DNA of 5,079 nt, from positions 1 through 5,079 of the forward strand of contig JANXVQ010000203.1 in the NCBI GenBank assembly GCA_025351545.1, given 5' to 3'. Shown here piece by piece: positions 1-5,079 of this stretch (position 1 is the stretch's first letter; the number at the start of each line of letters is the position of its first letter). The position numbers and the translations under genes are program-made. This stretch comes from Spirosoma sp. Lineage in GTDB: Bacteria; Bacteroidota; Bacteroidia; Cytophagales; Spirosomataceae. The notes below the pieces were generated by a model. That model did no database searches. It was not told the origin of the DNA and saw only the letters and a list, made by a program, of their open reading frames with translations.

Positions 1-16
1 GTTTCATAAGAAAGCC

Positions 17-322
17 TTATTGTTGTTGATTAACTAGCTTCTGATATTCGTCTTCAATCATATTTCGTTCGCTATGGCGATAAACGGCGAAGTAATGCGA
101 TGCCAAGCCAATTCCCCATCCAATCATTGGAAAAAAAGGCCAGGGGAAAAGTGAGCCATGCTCATCAGAGGAGCGAAAGACAAAGTTGCTCAAGGCCCAA
201 ATGAGCCATAGACCAGCGTTTACAATTAAATAAGATCGAAGATGAATCTGAAAACCAACGCGTGCTTTGGCCTGTTTCCATAAATGCGGATCGCGATTAG
301 GAGTGTTTGTAGTCGAGTTCAT
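17..322 (-). CDS. 2TM domain-containing small membrane protein
   Basis: This complete 101-residue protein has the layout of the 2TM family, small Bacteroidota inner-membrane proteins with two helices. A polar, basic N-terminal part (about 1-28, ending in KARVGFQIHLRSY) leads into a first hydrophobic helix at about 29-49, which carries the family-like YLIVNAGLWLIW stretch. A short polar loop (about 50-58) follows, then a second helix at about 59-80 (WPFFPMIGWGIGLASHYF). The tail is charged and ends in a short acidic helix (EDEYQKL). The G-W-G-x-G-x-x-x-H pattern in helix two is the strongest family mark. The start is the ATG at 322-320; there is no clear Shine-Dalgarno, as is usual in this phylum. 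Family members often sit beside LytTR-type sensor or regulator genes, but the molecular role is unknown. On the same strand, nine bases after the stop, another ATG (7-5) begins just before the window edge, so an operon partner may follow. Confidence 0.85.
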   Translation of the reverse strand: MNSTTNTPNRDPHLWKQAKARVGFQIHLRSYLIVNAGLWLIWALSNFVFRSSDEHGSLFPWPFFPMIGWGIGLASHYFAVYRHSERNMIEDEYQKLVNQQQ

Positions 323-454
323 ATACTTGAGAGAAAATCAAGGGTTGATTGAGCACGTTTTTGTGCCGATGATATAAAGATGAGACAGCGCGGTCGCGGC
401 TTTCCCTAAAATCTGACCAATTGCCTAACTTGCGGAGTGAATCCCCCTTTTAGC
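323..454. promoter_or_regulatory. Divergent intergenic region, probably holding two promoters
   Basis: The genes on either side point away from each other, so promoters for both are expected in this gap; this is inferred from layout. I looked for the Bacteroidota promoter pattern (TTG near -33 and TAnnTTTG near -7) and found no convincing match on either strand. The nearest candidates are TATAAAGA at 373-380 and TTG at 345-347, but their spacing of 25 bases is wrong for a pair. A weak 4-base inverted repeat (GCAC at 353-356, GTGC at 363-366) has a T-rich loop and no assigned role. Confidence 0.35.
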
Positions 455-2185
455 ATGACTAATTCTCAAATCGTTGACCTGCTCGAACTCACTGGCCGGT
501 TAATGGAACTCCACGACCGTGATACATTTAAAACACGGACTTTCCAGACAGCCGCCTTTAATCTGGATAAATCCACGGCCGACTTAGTGAACCTGCCCGT
601 TGAGGAACTGGTTAAACTACAGGGTGTTGGCAAGTCTGTGGCTCAAAAAATTCGCGAAATAGCCGAAACGGGTCATCTAACAGACCTTGATGAGTTGCTG
701 GCCCAAACACCTTCGGGCGTTCTGGATATGTTCCGCATCAAAGGATTGGGCGTAAAAAAAGTCCGTACGTTATGGCAGGAGTTAGGTATAACCAATCTCC
801 AGGATCTTCAACTGGCAGGGGAGAATGGCCAGATTGCGAAGATTAAGGGATTTGGTGCCAGCACACAGGAAAAAATTCTGACTGCGCTGGAGTTCTTACA
901 GGAACAGCAGGGAAAAGTGCGCATGGACAAAGCCGCCATGGTCGCCAACCTGCTCCACGATGAACTGTCAACCCATTTTGAGCGGGTCGAAATCAGTGGT
1001 CAGGTACGCAGAAAAGCGCAGGAAGTTGATTGTGTGCAACTGCTTATGCAGACAAGCGACCCAATTTCGGCCATGCTAACTCTGAATAAACTGCCGAATC
1101 TGGAGCAGAACGAGGCCGAATCTTCGCCGTTTGTCTGGCGGGGACGCTTGACCGGCTTCGATGTTCAGGTCGAATTGCTGTTTTATCCGGCGGAGCAGAT
1201 GAACCGGCAGTTATTTATTCAAACGGCAGCCGAAATTCATTTACAGCAGGCCGGAGCGGGCGGCATACCCTTGTTGCAGATAGCCTATTCCAGTGTCGTC
1301 TCAGAAGTGACCGATAAAGCAACGGAAGAGGTAGAGCAGGCCATATACGCACGAGCGGGTTTGCCGTATATCGTGCCCGAAATGCGCGAAGACGACTTTG
1401 CTTTTCGCTGGGCAAGCCGCCACCAAAATAGTGAACTCGTTAGGTGGGAGGATTTGCGGGGTACGCTTCATAATCACAGCACCTGGTCGGATGGGAAACA
1501 GTCGGTGGCCGATATGGCTGCTTACTGTCGCGAACTTGGACTGACTTATTTTGGCATTGCCGATCATTCCAAAACAGCTTCCTACGCGGGTGGACTTGAC
1601 GCGGAACGAGTTCGTCAGCAACAAGTTGAAATTGATCAGATCAACGCAGGTTTTGGGGCTGACTTCCGGATTTTCAAAGGCATCGAATCTGATATTCTGG
1701 GTGATGGCTCATTGGATTACGATGACGATATACTGGCATCGTTCGATTACGTTGTGGCATCGGTTCACCAAACCCTGACCATGTCGCTCGAGAAGGCTAC
1801 AACGCGATTATTGCGGGCCATTGAAAACCCATATACCACTATTCTAGGACATCCAACCGGACGCCTGTTGCTTGCTCGTGAAGGTTACCCGATCGACCAT
1901 CGGGCTATCATCGACGCCTGCGCTGAACACAAGGTTGTTATCGAAATTAACGCCAGTCCGTACCGGCTCGATATTGACTGGCATTGGATTGATTACGCTA
2001 TGCAGCAGGGAGTTATGCTCAGTATAAACCCCGATGCCCATGACTTTATCGGGTTGCTGGATATGCACTATGGCGTGGCTATTGGGCGCAAAGGCGGTTT
2101 AACAAAAGCAATGACTTTCAATGCGTTGACCTTAGAAGAGATGAGTAATTATTTGCAACAGCGTAGAGCAGAAATACGCAAGTAG
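455..2185 (+). CDS. polX: PolX-family protein (HhH, degenerate polymerase palm, PHP nuclease)
   Basis: With the ATG at 455 the protein has 576 residues, close to the usual bacterial PolX length of about 570. The order is: N-terminal 8-kDa-type domain starting MTNSQIVDLLELTGRLMELH; helix-hairpin-helix motifs at about 55-69 (GVGKSVAQKI), 95-112 (GLGVKKVRTLW) and 130-145 (GFGASTQEKI) for non-specific DNA binding; a polymerase-beta-like palm at about 160-300; and a PHP phosphoesterase domain from about 334 to the end. PHP metal ligands are all visible: H339, H341, D346, H371, E411, H438, H466, D527 and H529. The palm keeps RR of the GSxRR motif (SGQVRR) but has C193 and Q195 where the DxD aspartates should be, E240 in place of the third, and lacks the TGS motif. 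Bacterial PolX proteins are known to carry 3'-5' exonuclease and AP-site processing activity in PHP; I infer a repair nuclease that does not polymerise. An in-frame GTG at 437 would add six residues (VNPPFS); the ATG fits the family N-terminus better. Confidence 0.93.
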   Translation: MTNSQIVDLLELTGRLMELHDRDTFKTRTFQTAAFNLDKSTADLVNLPVEELVKLQGVGKSVAQKIREIAETGHLTDLDELLAQTPSGVLDMFRIKGLGVKKVRTLWQELGITNLQDLQLAGENGQIAKIKGFGASTQEKILTALEFLQEQQGKVRMDKAAMVANLLHDELSTHFERVEISGQVRRKAQEVDCVQLLMQTSDPISAMLTLNKLPNLEQNEAESSPFVWRGRLTGFDVQVELLFYPAEQMNRQLFIQTAAEIHLQQAGAGGIPLLQIAYSSVVSEVTDKATEEVEQAIYARAGLPYIVPEMREDDFAFRWASRHQNSELVRWEDLRGTLHNHSTWSDGKQSVADMAAYCRELGLTYFGIADHSKTASYAGGLDAERVRQQQVEIDQINAGFGADFRIFKGIESDILGDGSLDYDDDILASFDYVVASVHQTLTMSLEKATTRLLRAIENPYTTILGHPTGRLLLAREGYPIDHRAIIDACAEHKVVIEINASPYRLDIDWHWIDYAMQQGVMLSINPDAHDFIGLLDMHYGVAIGRKGGLTKAMTFNALTLEEMSNYLQQRRAEIRK

Positions 2186-2190
2186 CAGGG

Positions 2191-2300
2191 AGGGTAAGCC
2201 TGATGAGGGAATTAATTATAAATTAAGAGTAGTGACAAATAGGGTAAATCGAATACCTTCCCCCTTTGTATTATTAATTACCAGACCCATTGCTTACCCT
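2191..2300. repeat. Nested AT-rich inverted repeat in the PolX-receptor spacer
   Basis: Perfect 9-base outer arms, AGGGTAAGC at 2191-2199 and GCTTACCCT at 2292-2300, enclose further matching arms in the right order. These are AATTAAT at 2210-2216 with ATTAATT at 2273-2279, ACAAA at 2235-2239 with TTTGT at 2265-2269, and AGGGTA at 2241-2246 with TACCTT at 2254-2259 (one G-T pair, 7-base loop). The heptamer AGGGTAA thus occurs three times: plus strand at 2191 and 2241, minus strand at 2300-2294. A separate short palindrome, TTAATT-ATA-AATTAA, lies at 2212-2226. The element starts five bases after the polX stop and ends 26 bases before the receptor ATG. It could be a folded leader or weak terminator in the mRNA, paired binding sites for a regulator, or the remains of a small non-coding mobile repeat. 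It has no GC-rich stem followed by a T run, so it is not a standard terminator, and I see no target-site duplication at its ends. Confidence 0.5.
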
Positions 2301-2326
2301 ATTCCGCGCTTTCTAATCCCGGCTTT

Positions 2327-4738
2327 ATGCATTTTTTACGTTTACTGTTGCTGTCGTTTTGTTTGCTAAATGGGGCATTAGCTCAACCAAGAACAAATAT
2401 GGGTGGTAACGCTACCACGTTTTCTGCAACGGGTTATGTGCGGGATGTAAAGACCGGAAAACCTATTCAGGGCGTCAATATCGTGGTATTGAACGTGTCG
2501 AAGGGATACGTAACGGCCAAAGATGGATTTTATACTGTTCAATTGCCACCCGGTAATTATGTGCTGCGATTCTCGCATGTGGGCTACCGTACCCAGCAGG
2601 ATACCATTTCGCTGCAAAGTACGCTCTTCCGTGAAGTCACTATGGAAGATGATACCAAAGATCTTGAGGAGGTTGTTGTAACAAGCGAAACACCTGACCG
2701 TAACGTTCGTAAGGTTGAAATTGGCGTTTCGCAGATGACTATTCGCAGTATTCGGCGTATTCCGCCCCTCATGGGTGAAGTAGATGTTATTCGTAGTCTG
2801 CTATTGCTGCCGGGGGTAACGACGGTGGGCGAGGGAGCACCGGGTTTTAACGTTCGGGGGGGTAGCGCCGACCAGAATCTGATTTTGTTCGATGAGGCAC
2901 CGGTCTTCAATTCGAGTCATTTAATGGGTTTTTTCTCGGTATTTAATCCCGACGTGGTGCGTGATATAACTCTGAATCGGGGTGGAGTTGCGGCTGCTTA
3001 TGGGGGCCGGGCATCGTCGGTGCTGGATGTAAAAATCAAGGAACCGGACGCCGAAAAATGGGGGATGAACGGCGGCATTGGTATCATTTCGAGCCGGTTA
3101 GGTATTGAGGGGCCGATCATTAAAAAGAAACTGTCGTTTTTGTTGGCTGCTCGGGGATCGTTCAATGATTTTTTGTTTAAACTGGCTCCGCCAAATCTAG
3201 CCGGTACGAAAGCTAATTTTTATGATCTGACGACCAAATTCAAATACCAGCCCAACGAGAAAAATACGATTACGCTGACGGGTTATCTAAGCAAAGATAT
3301 TTTTAAACTGGCGTCTGATTCACTTTCAGGGCAGGAAATTAATGCATCCTCCACCCAGTTCAACTATCAGACAATGAACGCGGTGTTGCGTTGGAATTAC
3401 TTCATGAGTAAGCAGATAAATCTGGCTACATTGGTTATCCTGAGCCGTTACCGGGCCGATTTGTCGTCATCCGATTCGGCCAATGCATTCCGGCTTGAGT
3501 CGGGTGTTTTGCACCGCCAGATCAAATCAGATTTGACTTATACGCCCAACGAAGTCCACCAGTGGCAGGCCGGAGTAAGCGCCATTGATTACCTGCTTCA
3601 GCCCAATACGCGAATTCCCGGACCGTACTCCAATGTGCTGCCAGTCGATATTAACCGCGAACGGGCCTACGAACTTGCCGCCTATATTCAGGACGAGTGG
3701 AAACTAAGTTCAACGGTTGCCATTATTGCCGGGTTGCGCTATTCGGCCCTATTGAACCAAGGTCCGGCAACCGTGCGGACATATCAGGAAAACGGCCCGC
3801 GCCAGGACGAAACTGTAACCTCTGCGCAGACGTACGGAGCCGGGAAAATTTATCATTCGGCGGGTGGCCTGGAACCTCGGCTGGCGGTGCGCTGGTCGGT
3901 GGGTGAGGGGCGTGCCATAAAAGCCGGTTACAGCAGACTGCGCCAGTATATTCAGCAGGTGACGAATACAACAGCCGCCTTGCCAACCTCACGATGGCAC
4001 CTGAGCGACATGTATACAAAGCCCGTCATTGCCGATCAATGGTCGCTGGGGTATTTCCTCAATACGGCCGATAATGCCATTGAAGCATCGGGCGAGGTGT
4101 ATTATAAAACGCTTACCAATGCCATTGACTACCGCGACGGGTCCGAACTTCAACTGGCACAGGCTGTTGAAACGCAGATTGTGCAGGGCCGTGGTCAGGC
4201 GTATGGCTTTGAAGGATTACTGCGAAAAAATAAGGGTCGATGGACGGGTTTTATGAGTTACACCTACGCGCGCACCTTCCTGACAATGAATAGCCCTTAT
4301 GTAGCCGAGCAGGTAAACAACGGCAATCCATATCCGGCAAACTACGATAAACCGCATACACTGAATGTGTTAGCGACTCATCGCCCAACGTCCTGGTTTA
4401 GTATGTCCTTGAATTTTACGTATAGCACCGGGCGGCCCACCACCCAACCGGCAGCTATTGCCCGCGTGGCGGGGGTGCTTGTTCCTATTTATCTTGACCG
4501 GAATCAGCAGCGAGTTCCCGATTATCACCGACTCGATTTTTCGATGACGTTTGAGCAGAATCCGCTCAAGAAAAAGAAAAATCAGAGTAGCTGGGTATTC
4601 TCGATTTACAATGTATATGCGCACAAAAACGCGTACTCCATCTTTTATAAGCTGAGTTCGGCATCGTCTTCTGATGCGTATAAACTATCTATTTTCGGAA
4701 CAGCCTTCCCATCGCTGACCTATAATTTTAAATTCTGA
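2327..4738 (+). CDS. TonB-dependent outer-membrane receptor, DUF4249-associated type
   Basis: This complete 803-residue protein is an outer-membrane active transporter powered by TonB-ExbBD. A signal peptide occupies residues 1-19 (hydrophobic LRLLLLSFCLLNG, cleavage after ALA before Q20). A carboxypeptidase-regulatory-like beta-sandwich follows at about 32-106 (TGYVRD, GKPIQGVNI, LPPGNYVLRFSHVGY), as in many Bacteroidota receptors. A TonB-box-like LEEVVVTSE lies at 113-121. The plug spans about 128-240, with LPGVTTVGEGAPGFNVRGG, DQNLILFDEAPVFN and the GGVAAAYGGRASSVLDV end. The rest is a beta-barrel of alternating residues ending in YNFKF, with the terminal aromatic residue expected for barrel assembly. 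It is shorter than typical SusC proteins (often about 1000 residues), and its neighbour is a DUF4249 lipoprotein, not SusD, so a polysaccharide-utilisation role is not supported. The substrate is unknown. The ATG at 2327 is chosen because the signal peptide begins directly there. The stop overlaps the next gene's start by one base. Confidence 0.93.
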   Translation: MHFLRLLLLSFCLLNGALAQPRTNMGGNATTFSATGYVRDVKTGKPIQGVNIVVLNVSKGYVTAKDGFYTVQLPPGNYVLRFSHVGYRTQQDTISLQSTLFREVTMEDDTKDLEEVVVTSETPDRNVRKVEIGVSQMTIRSIRRIPPLMGEVDVIRSLLLLPGVTTVGEGAPGFNVRGGSADQNLILFDEAPVFNSSHLMGFFSVFNPDVVRDITLNRGGVAAAYGGRASSVLDVKIKEPDAEKWGMNGGIGIISSRLGIEGPIIKKKLSFLLAARGSFNDFLFKLAPPNLAGTKANFYDLTTKFKYQPNEKNTITLTGYLSKDIFKLASDSLSGQEINASSTQFNYQTMNAVLRWNYFMSKQINLATLVILSRYRADLSSSDSANAFRLESGVLHRQIKSDLTYTPNEVHQWQAGVSAIDYLLQPNTRIPGPYSNVLPVDINRERAYELAAYIQDEWKLSSTVAIIAGLRYSALLNQGPATVRTYQENGPRQDETVTSAQTYGAGKIYHSAGGLEPRLAVRWSVGEGRAIKAGYSRLRQYIQQVTNTTAALPTSRWHLSDMYTKPVIADQWSLGYFLNTADNAIEASGEVYYKTLTNAIDYRDGSELQLAQAVETQIVQGRGQAYGFEGLLRKNKGRWTGFMSYTYARTFLTMNSPYVAEQVNNGNPYPANYDKPHTLNVLATHRPTSWFSMSLNFTYSTGRPTTQPAAIARVAGVLVPIYLDRNQQRVPDYHRLDFSMTFEQNPLKKKKNQSSWVFSIYNVYAHKNAYSIFYKLSSASSSDAYKLSIFGTAFPSLTYNFKF

Positions 4739-5079
4739 TGAGACTGCGGGGATTCTTATCTGCTCAATTATTGCTGGTGCTCGTACTGGTTGTTTCATGC
4801 GTGACAGAATACGAGCCTGGCACGGTTAGTATTCCACATTCATTAATCGTTGAAGGAATGGTTACTAATCAGCCGGGCCCCTATGCGGTAAAGCTTACCC
4901 GTACGGCAGATTATTCGTACAAAAGTTTGAACCTGCTCGAAACCGGGGCAACAGTCACCATCTCAGATAATCTTGGTAATCAGGAAACCCTGAGGGAAGT
5001 GTCGACGGGTGGAACGTATCAGACTAATATAAGCGGTATACAGGGAATAGTAGGGCGTATCTACAAAGTGGTCATTAAA
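4738..5079 (+). CDS. DUF4249 family lipoprotein, partial (3' end outside window)
   Basis: The first 114 residues are present and the frame stays open to the window edge. The start follows from the TGATG overlap with the receptor stop, which suggests translational coupling and fixed stoichiometry. A lipoprotein signal peptide is clear: MRLRGF, a hydrophobic run LLLVLVLVVS, then Cys21 as the lipidation site (VVSC lipobox), followed by a short acidic stretch (VTEYEPG) that may favour surface export. The mature part resembles the N-terminal beta-rich region of DUF4249 proteins: LIVEGMVTNQPGPYAVKLTRTADY, then a GATVTISDNLGN strand pair, then TYQTN and GIVGRIYKVVI. Full-length family members are commonly around 250-400 residues, so much of it is missing here. 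DUF4249 genes commonly follow TonB-dependent receptors of this class. A role as a surface-exposed accessory or ligand-capturing partner is inference by analogy with SusD-like lipoproteins. It is absent from simple ORF calls because it has no stop in the window. Confidence 0.88.
   Translation, partial: MRLRGFLSAQLLLVLVLVVSCVTEYEPGTVSIPHSLIVEGMVTNQPGPYAVKLTRTADYSYKSLNLLETGATVTISDNLGNQETLREVSTGGTYQTNISGIQGIVGRIYKVVIK

Noticed and set aside
353..366. GCAC-gttttt-GTGC hairpin in the divergent gap as a terminator
   Set aside because: The stem is only 4-5 bases with no T run after it, and it lies between the starts of two divergent genes, where no terminator is expected.
1215..1624. Overlapping minus-strand open frames within the PolX gene (1215-1415 and 1301-1624)
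   Set aside because: They lie wholly inside a confident coding region, have no recognisable domain, and are rich in residues that come from antisense reading of conserved PHP and palm codons.
1844..2068. Minus-strand open frame of 74 codons opposite the PHP domain
   Set aside because: It is antisense to highly conserved PHP motifs (GHPTGR through NPDAH) and has no domain or signal of its own.
2186..2326. Bacteroidota-type promoter (TTG and TAnnTTTG) directly upstream of the receptor
   Set aside because: The only TTTG in the spacer (2265-2268) is preceded by CCCC, not TAnn, and no other match has suitable spacing, so I cannot place a promoter.
2378..2910. Minus-strand open frames opposite the receptor's N-terminal and plug domains
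   Set aside because: They are shadows of the receptor frame; the low-complexity Arg/Ser/Thr-rich product is typical of antisense translation.
3697..4624. Several 69-98 codon open frames on both strands within the receptor barrel region
   Set aside because: The receptor frame is continuous, with barrel-like sequence throughout. None of the alternatives has a recognisable domain or a convincing start context.
2327..4738. Assignment of the receptor as SusC of a polysaccharide-utilisation locus
   Set aside because: It is shorter than SusC proteins, no SusD or glycan-degrading enzyme is adjacent, and the downstream gene is of DUF4249 type.

Overview
The window looks like chromosomal DNA from a Bacteroidota bacterium, probably a Cytophagales member related to Spirosoma. 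The evidence is a 2TM-family membrane protein, a TonB-dependent receptor with an N-terminal carboxypeptidase-regulatory-like domain, a DUF4249-type lipoprotein directly behind it, and start codons without clear Shine-Dalgarno sequences. The genus is a guess from protein style, not a database match.

Layout from left to right. A small two-helix membrane protein (2TM family) lies on the minus strand at 17-322. A short divergent gap of about 130 bases follows. A PolX-family protein (HhH DNA-binding region, polymerase-beta-like palm, C-terminal PHP nuclease domain) is on the plus strand at 455-2185. A 141-base spacer (2186-2326) contains a nested AT-rich inverted repeat with perfect 9-base outer arms. 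A complete outer-membrane TonB-dependent receptor is at 2327-4738. A DUF4249 lipoprotein starts at 4738, with its ATG sharing one base with the receptor's TGA stop, and runs off the right edge.

The receptor and the DUF4249 lipoprotein form a translationally coupled pair and probably work together in TonB-driven uptake across the outer membrane. The substrate cannot be read from the sequence. The PolX gene is a repair-type housekeeping gene with no visible functional link to the receptor pair.

The most notable observation is that the PolX palm has lost all three expected metal-binding aspartates (Cys, Gln and Glu stand in their places), while all nine expected metal ligands of the PHP nuclease domain are present. 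The protein is therefore better read as a DNA-repair nuclease with a dead polymerase fold than as a polymerase. I see no RNA gene, CRISPR array, transposase or clearly new multi-gene system. No gene-free stretch exceeds 300 bases.
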